64,000 bases of DNA from Spirosoma sp. KCTC 42546 (GCF_006965485.1 NZ_CP041360.1:2790001-2854000); one strand, 5' to 3'. Shown: positions 17,539 to 26,583, counted from the stretch's first letter. The notes: generated by a model not told the origin, from the sequence alone. A program made the numbers and translations.

Positions 17539-18808
17539 TTTGCTGGCTGTTGCCGCGACATCGCCGATGGTATTGGCGCAGGGATTGGGTAATTCACCCT
17601 ATTCGTCTCTGGGCATCGGAGAGTTGTATAGCCCCGCCAACGTGACCAATATGGGCATGGGTGGTGTGGGTATTAGTAATGCCAACGCTTTTTACCTGAA
17701 TCTGCAAAACCCGGCACTGTTAGCCCGGCGGACGCGCTTTACGGTTTTTGAAGTTGGTTTAATTGGTCAATCAAAAGGACTCTCTCAGAACATAAGTAAC
17801 ACGGAGCGAAATCAGAGTAACGTAGCTGGTAACCTGGCTTACCTGGCATTGGCGTTTCCTGCTAACTCGCGCTGGAATATGTCCATCAGTCTAAAACCTT
17901 ACTCCTATGTAAATTATAACACACAGCAGTACGCAACTGTACCGGGGACTGCTTATACCGGTGTTTATAACTATACCGGGCGTGGAGGATTAAATAAGGC
18001 CACGTTCGCGAACGGGATTCGAGCAACTAAAAATATTTATTTAGGTGCGGAGGCTTCATTCTTATTTGGAAATATCACCTATTCAGCGGATTCAAGGGCC
18101 TATCAGGGCTCCGTCACGAGCAATGCCGATTTGCTTGTAACCCGATTAAGCCGGGTCAACTATAGTGATGTCGTCTTTAAATTAGGAGCAGCCTGGCGTC
18201 CTAAGTTGAGCGATACCTGGACACTTAATCTGGGCGCTACCTATGATCCCAAAATGAGGATTAAGGCTCAGCAAACGGATATTTACCAGCAAACAACGTT
18301 ATCCGGTCAGGCGTTAACCGCACCGGATACCTTGCGCCTTAACTCAAATAGCCAGGCAACGCTTCCTCAGCAGATGCATTTTGGGATAAGCGCAGAAAAG
18401 GGAAATTCACTCTTATTTGGCGTTGATGTTGGATTTCAGAAGTGGAGTCAGTATCGTACGCCAGATAATAAATCCGGTAATTTGTTCGACGCTATGAATG
18501 TTGCGGCTGGTGTAGAATATACACCCAAACCTACTTCAAACCGTTACCGTGATCTGATTACATACCGTGCAGGCTTCCAATACAATCAAATGCCTTATAA
18601 ACTAGGCGGCCAGGCAATAAATGATATCAACGGTAGCCTGGGGCTATCTCTACCACTAGGATCTTATTTAGTTAATCACGTAACCCTATCTGTAGTAGCT
18701 GGCCAGCGGGGTGTACTGACTGCCAATCAGATTCGGGAGCGTTATGTGCAGTTTGCACTGGGCTTCTCGCTGAACGACTGGTGGTTCCGTAAAACGGTGA
18801 TCGACTAA
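17495..18808 (+). CDS. Outer-membrane barrel protein downstream of coaX
   Basis: A 437-residue protein with a Sec signal (1-28, ending VLAQG). The start of the mature part, NSPYSSLGIGELYSPANVTNMGMGGVGIS, followed by LNLQNPALLA, resembles the FadL/PorV-like long-barrel opening found in many Bacteroidota. Alternating strands fill the rest and a terminal aromatic strand (LGFSLNDWWFRK) closes it. I do not know its substrate. It starts inside coaX (44-base overlap) and is followed by lptC, so it may belong with envelope assembly. Confidence 0.75.
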   Translation: MLRIYKRIRRTLTHSLLAVAATSPMVLAQGLGNSPYSSLGIGELYSPANVTNMGMGGVGISNANAFYLNLQNPALLARRTRFTVFEVGLIGQSKGLSQNISNTERNQSNVAGNLAYLALAFPANSRWNMSISLKPYSYVNYNTQQYATVPGTAYTGVYNYTGRGGLNKATFANGIRATKNIYLGAEASFLFGNITYSADSRAYQGSVTSNADLLVTRLSRVNYSDVVFKLGAAWRPKLSDTWTLNLGATYDPKMRIKAQQTDIYQQTTLSGQALTAPDTLRLNSNSQATLPQQMHFGISAEKGNSLLFGVDVGFQKWSQYRTPDNKSGNLFDAMNVAAGVEYTPKPTSNRYRDLITYRAGFQYNQMPYKLGGQAINDINGSLGLSLPLGSYLVNHVTLSVVAGQRGVLTANQIRERYVQFALGFSLNDWWFRKTVID

Positions 18809-18813
18809 TTTTA

Positions 18814-18933
18814 AATGAAGAATGAAGAGTGAAAAATGTAGAATAGTAGATAAAATAAAGGGGCCTTCCAGTAAATCTGGTTGGTTGCGTATGATTTTTT
18901 ATTCATTATTCATCATTCTTCATTCATCATTCC
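18814..18933. repeat. Imperfect inverted repeat of AATGAAGAATG words overlapping lptC
   Basis: AATGAAGAATGAAGAGTGAAAAATGTA-type sequence begins at 18814. A complementary run of ATTCATTATTCATCATTC type lies at 18901-18933. Pairing is good for 12 or more bases, then broken. The right arm falls inside lptC and encodes its signal peptide. It belongs to the same word family as the hairpins at 44451 and 49971. Confidence 0.65.
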
Positions 18934-19433
18934 TTTTAATGTCTTGTGGTGAGTCGAAACAGGCAAAAAAAGTGTCGCCGTATACTGGCCCCATTGAAGA
19001 AATCAATGATGTGAAATTGCTCTATAGCGAGGCTGCTTTATTGAAGGTGAAGCTGGAAACGGCTAAGCAACTTCGCTATATCAACGATAATCGCCGTTAT
19101 CCAAACCCCGTTCATATTATCTTTTTTGGACCTACCGGAGAGGAGGTAACAACCATTAATTCGGATTCTGGACGCTACGATAAAGCTAAAGACATATACG
19201 TAGTTATGGGCCACGTAGTGGTCATCAATAAACAGAAACAGGAAAAACTTCTCACACCCGAACTGACCTGGAACCCGGTGACCAAAAAAGTATATACCGA
19301 CAAGCAGGTGACAATTTTAAGTCAGCTTACAGGCGAAAAACTATATGGGATCGGGTTAGATGCCAACCAGGATTTTTCTAAATACGCCATCCGAAAAGTA
19401 ACTGGCGTTTTCAACGTGCAAACCGGGATTTAA
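18891..19433 (+). CDS. lptC: LPS export protein LptC-like lipoprotein
   Basis: A 180-residue LptC-like protein of the LPS transport bridge. ATG 18891 gives the lipoprotein signal MIFYSLFIILHSSFLLMSC. A start at 18822 would put 23 polar residues ahead of it. The mature part fits the LptC/YrbK pattern: LLYSEAALLKVKLETAKQL, then FFGPTGEEVTTINSDSGRYD and VMGHVVVINKQKQEKLLTPEL (the beta-jellyroll), ending VTGVFNVQTG. The DNA for the signal peptide is the right arm of a periodic inverted repeat. The gene is the last in the coaX operon and convergent with a cytochrome gene. Confidence 0.82.
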   Translation: MIFYSLFIILHSSFLLMSCGESKQAKKVSPYTGPIEEINDVKLLYSEAALLKVKLETAKQLRYINDNRRYPNPVHIIFFGPTGEEVTTINSDSGRYDKAKDIYVVMGHVVVINKQKQEKLLTPELTWNPVTKKVYTDKQVTILSQLTGEKLYGIGLDANQDFSKYAIRKVTGVFNVQTGI

Positions 19434-19490
19434 TCGTAGGTAGGGATAATTCGCTGGCACGGGTGAATACACACGCCAACTGATAACCTA

Positions 19491-19910
19491 TTATTGTACG
19501 CATTTCTCCAAAATTGGCTTAACCGTTTTCACATCCGTCAATTTTGTTTCATTCCCCCACTCATTGTAAATATAGGTAGCTAGCTCGGCTACTTCGAGGT
19601 CGCTCAGTTGCGGCTGGGGCGGCATGGGGCGATTGTAAGGTTTCCCATTCACAACAATTGGACCCTGCTGGCCATACCGAATCAGGCAAATAACCCTGTT
19701 TTTGTCTTTCAGGAAATCCGAATGAGCAATTGGCGGATAAAGGGCAGCAAGGCCTTCGCCTTTGCTTTGATGGCAATTAGCACAATTGTTTTTATACACA
19801 AGAATGCCTTCGGTAATGTAGCGCTCCCGTTTCATCTCTTCCTCGCTTTGGCAGGAGAATAAACTAACAAGAGTAACAATCAGTAGTAACCCTTTGGGGT
19901 ATTGAATCAT
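19491..19910 (-). CDS. Monohaem cytochrome c lipoprotein
   Basis: A 139-residue c-type cytochrome. The signal ends at a lipobox before Cys20. The haem motif CANCH spans 43-47 and Met96 in NRPMPPQPQLSD is the likely second axial ligand. The closing helix ELATYIYNEWGN is typical of class I cytochromes. It should be anchored at the outer face of the inner membrane and pass electrons, probably to an oxidase. The start overlaps the stop of the SCO gene (ATGA), which ties it to copper-dependent respiration. Confidence 0.92.
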   Translation of the reverse strand: MIQYPKGLLLIVTLVSLFSCQSEEEMKRERYITEGILVYKNNCANCHQSKGEGLAALYPPIAHSDFLKDKNRVICLIRYGQQGPIVVNGKPYNRPMPPQPQLSDLEVAELATYIYNEWGNETKLTDVKTVKPILEKCVQ

Positions 19911-20605
19911 GGTTTGTACTCGGCCAGGAGCCGGTCCATATCGGTCATTAATTTATCGACACCTGCTTCGGTAGTGCCGTCATAAATGCCCCGGATGTGT
20001 TTGTCTTTGTCAACTAGAATAAAAGCACCGCTGTGAATAACTCCCCCCGGTGCCGTGCTATCGGCCTGGGCTGTCACCATATAGCTGGTCTGGCCTAGCT
20101 CGTAAATTTTGTCCCGGTCGCCGGTAACGAATAGCCATTGCCGCCCGGTTACGCCGAGGTTTTGAGCAAATTCCTTTAGCACAGATACCGAATCATGAAC
20201 CGGATCAATCGTGTGCGATAGCAGCATTACATCGGGATTTCCCTTGAATCGCTCGTAAACCCGTTTCAACTGCACTTTCATTTTTGGGCAGATAGTAGGG
20301 CAACTGGTGAAAAAGAAGTCGGCCACGTAAATTTTATGGTCGAGTGTTTTTGCTGTTACTGTATCGCCATATTGGCTGACGAATTTAAAATCAGGGATGG
20401 ACTGGTAGACGGAATCTGTAACCGATTTACCATTAACGGTTTTTGTTACGGCCTCACGCTGGCCTAAAATAGGGAGTTTATCATTCCCGGACATACTGCA
20501 TCCCCATAGGAACAAGACTACTTCAGCCAGAAACAACCAACTGCTATTTTTTGCCCAGAAACTGTTTGGTCTGTTCGAGGCTGGTATTAACTTTTTTCTT
20601 GACAT
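19907..20605 (-). CDS. SCO1/SenC family copper chaperone
   Basis: A 232-residue thioredoxin-fold protein that delivers copper to cytochrome oxidase. The metal site is complete: Cys102 and Cys106 in SCPTICP, and His191 in VIHSGAF. A single N-terminal hydrophobic segment (WLFLAEVVLFLWGC) looks like a lipoprotein signal with Cys36. The only ATG start lies 62 bases inside the upstream gene, so the two overlap. An internal non-ATG start is possible. It is coupled to the cytochrome c gene downstream by ATGA. Confidence 0.93.
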   Translation of the reverse strand: MSRKKLIPASNRPNSFWAKNSSWLFLAEVVLFLWGCSMSGNDKLPILGQREAVTKTVNGKSVTDSVYQSIPDFKFVSQYGDTVTAKTLDHKIYVADFFFTSCPTICPKMKVQLKRVYERFKGNPDVMLLSHTIDPVHDSVSVLKEFAQNLGVTGRQWLFVTGDRDKIYELGQTSYMVTAQADSTAPGGVIHSGAFILVDKDKHIRGIYDGTTEAGVDKLMTDMDRLLAEYKP

Positions 20606-20996
20606 CAGTTAGGAAATCTTTTTGTGCCGCCAGATAATTCAATGCTTCGTCGGATGAGAGCTTGGCGAGTGTATCGCCGTTATAATGAGCCATCCACTCG
20701 GTCATCAGGCTATCGGCAATCGTTAGGTTTTGGTCCAGTCGGGCTGCCTGTTCCTTATCTTCATCTACTCGCAGGCTGGCAGCTGCTGAGCCGCTTGATT
20801 TCAGGCTATCGAGCGAAGTAACGCGCTTTTTTAGTTGCTTTTTTAATTTCACAAGGTCGCCCATTACCTTGGGCATAATCTCATCATGAAGCGCAAATAC
20901 CTCATTTTCGGCATCTTTAACCGCATCATCTCCTGATTTACAGGACCAGAATGCTCCACTAATGGCAAGTAATACGGCAAGGGTAGTTTTATTCAT
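20544..20996 (-). CDS. Helical lipoprotein of unknown function upstream of SCO
   Basis: A 150-residue lipoprotein with the signal MNKTTLAVLLAISGAFWSC. The mature part is almost entirely charged helix (HDEIMPKVMGDLVKLKKQLKKRV, later AAQKDFLTDVKKKVNTSLEQ) and is likely a small coiled-coil bundle. Similar proteins in Bacteroidota carry uninformative names. It overlaps the SCO gene by 62 bases, so it is presumably part of the same copper/cytochrome operon. No function can be read from it. Confidence 0.8.
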   Translation of the reverse strand: MNKTTLAVLLAISGAFWSCKSGDDAVKDAENEVFALHDEIMPKVMGDLVKLKKQLKKRVTSLDSLKSSGSAAASLRVDEDKEQAARLDQNLTIADSLMTEWMAHYNGDTLAKLSSDEALNYLAAQKDFLTDVKKKVNTSLEQTKQFLGKK

Positions 20997-21013
20997 AATT
21001 TGAAGGAATGTAT

Positions 21014-21066
21014 GATGTAGGATATATGATGTATGTGAGGTGAAAATACATCATATATCCTACATC
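21014..21066. repeat. Perfect 20-bp inverted repeat (GATGTA words) at the recN stop
   Basis: GATGTAGGATATATGATGTA (21014-21033) pairs perfectly with 21047-21066, leaving a 13-base loop. The word GATGTA occurs twice per arm. The right arm reaches the last codon of recN. It probably forms the recN transcript end and lies 17 bases upstream of the lipoprotein gene start. Confidence 0.88.
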
Positions 21067-22733
21067 TATTTGGCTGTTACGCGTTGTTTCAGAATTTCTC
21101 GGGCGTTTTTAAGGGCGCTGGCCGATGGATTTTTGCCCCCTATCATCTGGGCTATTTCGTTAATACGTTCATCCAGTGTCAGTTTCTTGATCCGGCTAAC
21201 CGTTTTATCGGCTGAGTGATCTTTATAGACAAAATAATGTGCTGTGCCTTGTCCGGCTATCTGGTGAAGATGCGTGATCGCAATAATCTGGTGACTATGC
21301 GACATTTCGTGCATCATGTTACCCATCTTAATGGCAATTTCGCCGGATACACCTGTGTCAATTTCGTCGAAAATAATTGTCGGTAACGACCGCTTGCTGG
21401 CGAGAATGTATTTGATTGCCATCATCAGCCGTGAGAATTCACCACCTGAAGCTACATTTTTTAACTGCTGTGGCTTCACACCCTTATTGGCACTGAACAA
21501 AAAGGAAATGGTATCTACGCCTGTGGGTGTTGGTTTACTTGTTTCCGCCTGAATCTTCAATGACGCATTTGGCATGCCAAGGTCAAATAATAGAGACCCA
21601 ATTTCTTGCTCGATAAGCGGCAATACCGCCTTTCGTGAAGTTGATAAAGCATCTGCACTGGTTTGAAGTTGTGCGTAAGCAGTTGCGGCCTGGGCTTTAG
21701 CTTCTCCGAGCGCATCGTCCAGATTAAGTACCTTACTTACTTTCTGACCTAACTCGTTTCGAAGAGCAATCAGGCCATGTACGTCTTTCGTTTGGTGCTT
21801 TGTCTGGAGTTGATATAGCAGGTTCAGTCGTTCTCGTATGGTTTCAACACGGTTATCATCAACCTCTACCTTATCTTGTTCCGAGCTGATTTCGTCGGCT
21901 AAGTCCCGTAGTTCGATCAGGCTACTCTGTGCCCGTTGCTGCAACTGCTCGTACTGGTCAGACAGCTTACTGATATAAGCCAGATTACTAACCGCACCTT
22001 TTAAAAAGTCAATAACTGATTGCTCTGTATTGTCTAAATATTCGTAGGCTAATTGAAGCCGTTCTTTAATTTCTTCGGCATTTTCGAGAATTGTCAGCTC
22101 CTGTTCGAGTGACTCCTGTTCATCCGGTTGTAATTGCGCTTTAGTCAGTTCTTCGTACAGAAAATTGTTGTAATCAAACTCTTTTCGCATAGCAGAGGCT
22201 TCTGCCTGTAGCTGATCGTAAGCCGTTTTTTTAGTTCTATAAGATTGATAATCAGATCGATAACTGCGTATAAGAGCATCATTCTGGGCGTAAGTGTCAA
22301 CAATTTCCAGTTGATATTCATTGGAGCCCAGTAAAACGGAATCATGCTGGGAATGAATGTCCATCATCTGGCTTGTAACCCGGCGGAGGGTTTCCAGATT
22401 GACCGGTGTATCATTGACAAACGCCCGCGATTTGCCGCTTACACTGATTTCTCGGCGTACAATGCACGTACTTGAATAATCTAATTCTTCTTCCTCTAAA
22501 ATGCGTTCAATCGTATAACCCGATACCCCAAATGTACCTTCAATGACACACTTCTTTTCGGGGTTGTATAAAACGCGTGTATCGGCCCGATTACCCAATA
22601 GTAATCCAATAGCCCCTAGCATGATCGATTTCCCGGCTCCTGTTTCGCCCGTGATAATATTTAACTCACGGTCGGGCATGAGTTCGAGTTCGTCGATCAG
22701 CGCATAATTTTTTATTAGTAAATGCGATAACAA
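21066..22733 (-). CDS. recN: DNA repair protein RecN
   Basis: A 555-residue SMC-like ATPase for double-strand-break repair. Walker A GETGAGKS (29-36) is in the N-terminal head. Long coiled coils follow (about 155-370). The C-terminal head carries the signature ASGGEFSRLMMAIKY and Walker B TIIFDEIDTGVSG. No ATG is available near the N terminus: the frame starts at TTG 22733, directly giving the conserved MLSHLLIKNYALIDEL opening. It is the last gene of the bamD-rpoZ-coaBC-porD-recN series. Confidence 0.95.
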   Translation of the reverse strand: MLSHLLIKNYALIDELELMPDRELNIITGETGAGKSIMLGAIGLLLGNRADTRVLYNPEKKCVIEGTFGVSGYTIERILEEEELDYSSTCIVRREISVSGKSRAFVNDTPVNLETLRRVTSQMMDIHSQHDSVLLGSNEYQLEIVDTYAQNDALIRSYRSDYQSYRTKKTAYDQLQAEASAMRKEFDYNNFLYEELTKAQLQPDEQESLEQELTILENAEEIKERLQLAYEYLDNTEQSVIDFLKGAVSNLAYISKLSDQYEQLQQRAQSSLIELRDLADEISSEQDKVEVDDNRVETIRERLNLLYQLQTKHQTKDVHGLIALRNELGQKVSKVLNLDDALGEAKAQAATAYAQLQTSADALSTSRKAVLPLIEQEIGSLLFDLGMPNASLKIQAETSKPTPTGVDTISFLFSANKGVKPQQLKNVASGGEFSRLMMAIKYILASKRSLPTIIFDEIDTGVSGEIAIKMGNMMHEMSHSHQIIAITHLHQIAGQGTAHYFVYKDHSADKTVSRIKKLTLDERINEIAQMIGGKNPSASALKNAREILKQRVTAK

Positions 22734-22851
22734 AATCAGAAACAGTTAACAGTGAGCAGGTATTCTTTTAAGTGAGTGTGTGTCTAGAAGACATTGTATA
22801 CGTACAAAGTTACGGACTGTTTGCGGGTAACCGCCAGCCACTATTGACAAC

Positions 22852-23754
22852 TCACTGGATTAATTTTCGGTAATTTTCGGTTTTTGCCGGATCCAGATAG
22901 GAAAGTAAATCAAAGGCTTTTTGGCGTTCGGCCGGTGTTCCCTCAAAGAGAATATTATAGAGTTCCTGCGATTTGGCGTCAAAAAACGAATTGATTAAAA
23001 CCGAATTAGGAAGCTGTAAACCAATTGTACGAATTGTTGTGAGTAAATCGAGCGTTTGTTTGCGAACCTGCACAGGGTTGGCCGCAAAAACATCTAACCC
23101 TAAGCGATGGTAGGTATAGAGCCCATCGCGAAACGGGATCAGTTGCTGATTTTGTAAATTCTCAACAAGCCAGTACCGGTTACGACGATCGCCCCCGGCT
23201 TGCCAGGCTCCGTTGCCTGATCCTTGCTGAGCCAGGTTGGTGATTGTATAGGCTCGTTGTACAAACTGGCTACCCCCTTCTTTACTGAATGTGTCGTAAT
23301 CGACAGCCAGGATCACGTTGGCGTAGAACGCTAATAGAGACGTTAGATCATCTGAAAACTGATTTTCCCGAAAGTAAACCGGTGTTGTTGGGAGATAAAC
23401 AAAGTTAAAAGCCCGATCTACATAACTGAAGATGGTCGTTTCGTAATTAGTGCCATACACAGGCCGGGTTACAACAACCTGTGCGGTTGCTTCAAATACC
23501 CCCTGCGAAATTGATTTCACCAAGTTGATATTTAGCGAGCAGTTAATTCGCTCGTTAACCGCAAATTGATCATTACTCCAGCGTCGGTTATTCATAAACT
23601 CAGTGATGATACCCTTCAACTGGCTTACGTAGGAAAAATCAGTTTTCTGCTGGGCAAACAATTGGTCGGAGTTAATCGTCACCTGACAATTTAACTCCTG
23701 TGCTTGGGCAACGCCGACAAAGCAGCTTAAAATGACTAAAAGTATCGCTTTCAT
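22852..23754 (-). CDS. porD: DUF4835 / PorD-type T9SS-associated protein
   Basis: A 300-residue exported protein with a Sec signal (1-18, VAQAQ). It matches the DUF4835/PorD pattern: LNCQVTINSDQLFAQQKTDF at the start of the mature protein, RPVYGTNYETTIFSYVDRAF in the middle, and DDLTSLLAFYANVILAVDYDTFSKEGG. In Porphyromonas and flavobacteria this protein is listed with type IX secretion components, although its mechanistic role is unclear. It lies between coaBC and recN, as in many Bacteroidota genomes. Confidence 0.88.
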   Translation of the reverse strand: MKAILLVILSCFVGVAQAQELNCQVTINSDQLFAQQKTDFSYVSQLKGIITEFMNNRRWSNDQFAVNERINCSLNINLVKSISQGVFEATAQVVVTRPVYGTNYETTIFSYVDRAFNFVYLPTTPVYFRENQFSDDLTSLLAFYANVILAVDYDTFSKEGGSQFVQRAYTITNLAQQGSGNGAWQAGGDRRNRYWLVENLQNQQLIPFRDGLYTYHRLGLDVFAANPVQVRKQTLDLLTTIRTIGLQLPNSVLINSFFDAKSQELYNILFEGTPAERQKAFDLLSYLDPAKTENYRKLIQ

Positions 23755-23835
23755 AGGTAGTAACTCTGTGGCGTTTCCAAGTTGGTTTTCACAGAGAATG
23801 ATCTAAATGGCAAAAGCCGGGTAAAAACAGCAGAT

Positions 23836-25083
23836 TCACAAAGACCTTAGTTTTTCACCGATCAGATTCACTAAATCCTGGGCTACTTCATCCTTTGGTT
23901 TTAGTGCAAATTCGTGCGTTTGCCCATCTTTGTCAATAACGGTAATCTTATTCGTATCGTGCCCGAAACCGGCCCCTTCATCGCGTAGTGAATTTAATAC
24001 AATCCAGTCTAAATTCTTGGCATGAAGTTTCTTTAATGCATTTTCAACTTCATTATCTGTTTCGAGAGCAAAGCCCATCATCAATTGGCCCGGTCGTTTC
24101 TGGCTTCCAAGTGTGGCTGCAATGTCGGTGGTTTTGGTGAGTTCGAGAGAAAATACGGCTTCTTTTTTCTTAATCTTCCGATCGGCAGGGTGAGCGGGTG
24201 TGTAATCGGCAACGGCTGCGCTCAACACAACAATATCAGCTTCAGAAAAAGCCGCTTGTGTAGCTACAAACATTTCCTGAGCCGAACGCACCTGAATGCG
24301 CTGGATGGCAGGGGCGGGGAGGGGGAGTGTCGTTGGGCCACTAACTAAGGTAACGGTTGCGCCGGCCTTATGTAAGGCTTTGGCAATTGCATACCCCATT
24401 TTTCCCGTTGAATGGTTGCTGATATAACGCACAGGGTCAATCGGCTCCTGCGTTGGCCCCGCCGTTATCAGTACGCGCTTCCCCGCAAATACACTCTGCT
24501 CCGAACGCCTTGCCCCTTGCCTATCTGCCCAAAACTCATCCAGCACCTGAAGAATCGTTTCTGGTTCGGCTAATCGACCTTCCCCAATTAAACCACTGGC
24601 TAACTCACCATGCTCAGCCTGGATAATGTGGTTGCCAAATGATTCAAGTCGGCGTAGGTTTTCAATGGTTGTGGGGTGATGGTACATATCGACATCCATG
24701 GCTGGAGAGAAAAATACCGGACATCGGGCTGACAGATATATTGCCGACAACAGGTCATTGCATAAACCAGTAGCGCAACGAGCTAGTGTATGGGCAGATG
24801 CGGGAGCAACGACGATGGCATCTGCCCATAAACACAACTCTACATGATTATTCCAGCTCCCATCACCTGGTTGCCCGGATTCAGTGTTAACAAATGCCGA
24901 TAGTACAGGCCGCTTCGATAACGTGGCTAGGGTTAATGGTGTAATAAATTCCTTGGCTGCCTGAGTCATGACCACCTGCACATCGGCTCCAGCTTTCACC
25001 AACAGCCGAACCAAAAGGGCTGATTTATAAGCTGAAATGCTGCCCGTTACACCCAGAAGAATTCTCTTACCCGTTACTGACAT
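23836..25083 (-). CDS. coaBC: Bifunctional CoaBC (PPC decarboxylase / PPC synthetase)
   Basis: A 415-residue bifunctional enzyme of CoA synthesis. The N-terminal flavoprotein CoaC has GSISAYK (FMN loop) and catalytic His80 in NNHVEL. The motif that reads PAMN in E. coli is PAMD here (Asp130), and the position of the E. coli active-site Cys158 is Ser163 in LASGLIGEGR. As I recall, both changes are common in this phylum. The CoaB half (about 195-415) has NHSTGKMGYAIA, AAVADYTP and the Lys-rich KIKKKE loop for CTP-dependent ligation. It is followed by rpoZ upstream and porD downstream. Confidence 0.95.
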   Translation of the reverse strand: MSVTGKRILLGVTGSISAYKSALLVRLLVKAGADVQVVMTQAAKEFITPLTLATLSKRPVLSAFVNTESGQPGDGSWNNHVELCLWADAIVVAPASAHTLARCATGLCNDLLSAIYLSARCPVFFSPAMDVDMYHHPTTIENLRRLESFGNHIIQAEHGELASGLIGEGRLAEPETILQVLDEFWADRQGARRSEQSVFAGKRVLITAGPTQEPIDPVRYISNHSTGKMGYAIAKALHKAGATVTLVSGPTTLPLPAPAIQRIQVRSAQEMFVATQAAFSEADIVVLSAAVADYTPAHPADRKIKKKEAVFSLELTKTTDIAATLGSQKRPGQLMMGFALETDNEVENALKKLHAKNLDWIVLNSLRDEGAGFGHDTNKITVIDKDGQTHEFALKPKDEVAQDLVNLIGEKLRSL

Positions 25084-25236
25084 GAATTTAGGTAATCTAT
25101 TAATCTATAAGTGTCAGTAAAGGCTGGTTAAAACAAGTATAGGCCTTAATGAACTGACATCTATGGATTTGTTTTAACACCAAAAACCGCACGGCGAATT
25201 TACCGTGCGGTCATAAAAGTAAGAAGAGGACCGACC

Positions 25237-25548
25237 TTAAGGCTGGGTCTCGTCGTTATAGCGCCAGTAAACTTTTCCTTCCAGAAACTCATCCGTTGCA
25301 ATAGAAGTTGGCTTCGGCATACGCTCATAGAACTTCGAAATTTCGATTTGCTCGCGGTTTTCGAACACTTCTTCGAGGTTATCGACTGCCGAAACGAACT
25401 CAGAGAGTTTGTTGCTTAATTCTTCTTTATTTTTGGTTGCAATCTGCCGGGCACGTTTAGAAATGATCGAGACCGATTCGTACAGGTTGCCGGTTTGAGC
25501 CGCAATCTTATCGTTATTACGGGTGATAATTGATTGATTTGTTGCCAT
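25237..25548 (-). CDS. rpoZ: RNA polymerase omega subunit
   Basis: A 103-residue Bacteroidota-type omega subunit. The core ESVSIISKRARQIATKN is the conserved helix pair that clamps the beta-prime C terminus. The C-terminal part (YERMPKPTSIATDEFLEGKVYW) is typical of this phylum. It is placed between bamD and coaBC, the expected neighbourhood. A run of periodic repeats separates it from bamD. Confidence 0.93.
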   Translation of the reverse strand: MATNQSIITRNNDKIAAQTGNLYESVSIISKRARQIATKNKEELSNKLSEFVSAVDNLEEVFENREQIEISKFYERMPKPTSIATDEFLEGKVYWRYNDETQP

Positions 25549-25552
25549 GTAT

Positions 25553-25631
25553 TGATTTACGATTTACGACTTCCGAATTACGATTTAAAGGCCGACTAAA
25601 GTCAAACCTCGAACCTCGTAATTCGTAATTC
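25553..25631. repeat. Imperfect inverted repeat of ATTTACG words between bamD and rpoZ
   Basis: The gap reads ATTTACGATTTACGACTTCCG and so on from 25555, with period 7-8. It is answered near 25599-25631 by CCTCGAACCTCGTAATTCG. The arms pair over about 30 bases with several mismatches. It fills the whole gap between the bamD stop and the rpoZ start. Confidence 0.7.
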
Positions 25632-26523
25632 AGTTTGCTGCCGTTACTTTGGCCGGGGGATTCTTAAGTTTTTCTCTTTCCTTTTCGCGTTCCTGCTCCA
25701 GTTTGTCCAGACGTTCGATTTCTTTTTGACTGGTTTCGTACATCTTCTCCGACTGCTTCAGAAACTTGCTATTAGGATACTTATCAATAAACGCCTGATG
25801 ATAACTTATCGCTTCCTGATAACGTTCCTTTTGCTTGGTTTCCAGACTGTTTTGCGCCAGACTAAACTCGGCATCTACTTTTAGGAACGCTAGTTCTTCA
25901 TTATATTCAGAATCAGGAAATTCTCGCTGAAAATTGTTGATCGCAATGACCGACGATTTGTACGAGGCAATATTAAAGCCGCTGGTTTTGTAGTAAAGCT
26001 TAGCTTTTTCATATGCTTTCCGCTCTAACTTTCCGCGCAGATCCAGAATCTGTTTCGTCGCATCATCGCGATACTTACTGTCTGGATAAGCATTGATGAA
26101 ATCCTGTAATGCCGAAGTAGCCGTTAAAGTATTCGACTGATCAAGATTGAAGGAGGGCGTATCTCTATACAGTGAGTAGGCATACATATACATGGCCTCC
26201 TGCGCATAATCTGACCGGGCAAAGGTCTCGTAGAATTTCTTAAATAAAGTAGCACTCAGCAGATACTGGCCCTGCTGATACTGCGTATAGGCATAATAGA
26301 ACTGTGCTAGCTCCGATTCGTTACTACCTTTCAGTACAGGAATAAGTTCTTCGAACAGCAGACCTGCCCGATACCAATCTCCTTTTTTGTAATACTCGAG
26401 GGCCCCTTTGTACTTAGCATCATCGTTGCCGCTTTTCTGCAATTTCGAGAAAGGGCTACACGAACCCAGTAAAAACACTACTCCAATTCCCAGCAGAATC
26501 TTACCAATATGACGTTGTTGCAT
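25630..26523 (-). CDS. bamD: Outer-membrane assembly lipoprotein BamD
   Basis: A 297-residue TPR lipoprotein of the BAM complex. ATG 26523 is preferred because it gives the signal QRHIGKILLGIGVVFLLGSC with the lipobox. The first in-frame ATG (26541) adds 6 residues. The opening SPFSKLQKSGNDDAKYKGAL and the repeated GDWYRAGLLFEE, AQFYYAYTQYQQGQYLLSA and YPDSKYRDDATKQI segments are the BamD TPR units. The Lys/Glu-rich tail is a coiled extension. It is followed by rpoZ, coaBC, porD and recN on the same strand. Confidence 0.92.
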   Translation of the reverse strand: MQQRHIGKILLGIGVVFLLGSCSPFSKLQKSGNDDAKYKGALEYYKKGDWYRAGLLFEELIPVLKGSNESELAQFYYAYTQYQQGQYLLSATLFKKFYETFARSDYAQEAMYMYAYSLYRDTPSFNLDQSNTLTATSALQDFINAYPDSKYRDDATKQILDLRGKLERKAYEKAKLYYKTSGFNIASYKSSVIAINNFQREFPDSEYNEELAFLKVDAEFSLAQNSLETKQKERYQEAISYHQAFIDKYPNSKFLKQSEKMYETSQKEIERLDKLEQEREKEREKLKNPPAKVTAAN

Positions 26524-26539
26524 ATGCTTGCAAAGATAC

Positions 26540-26583
26540 AAAAAAAATACAGGCTACACCGTTTTAACGACGACGCAGCCTGT
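26540..26583 (-). terminator. Rho-independent terminator of the 26648-27310 gene
   Basis: On the minus strand AGGCTG..CAGCCT-type pairing forms a 7-bp outer stem (26577-26583 with 26549-26555) and a short inner stem (CGTT/AACG), followed directly by eight T residues (26547-26540). The element lies between the sorting-domain gene and bamD. Confidence 0.7.
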
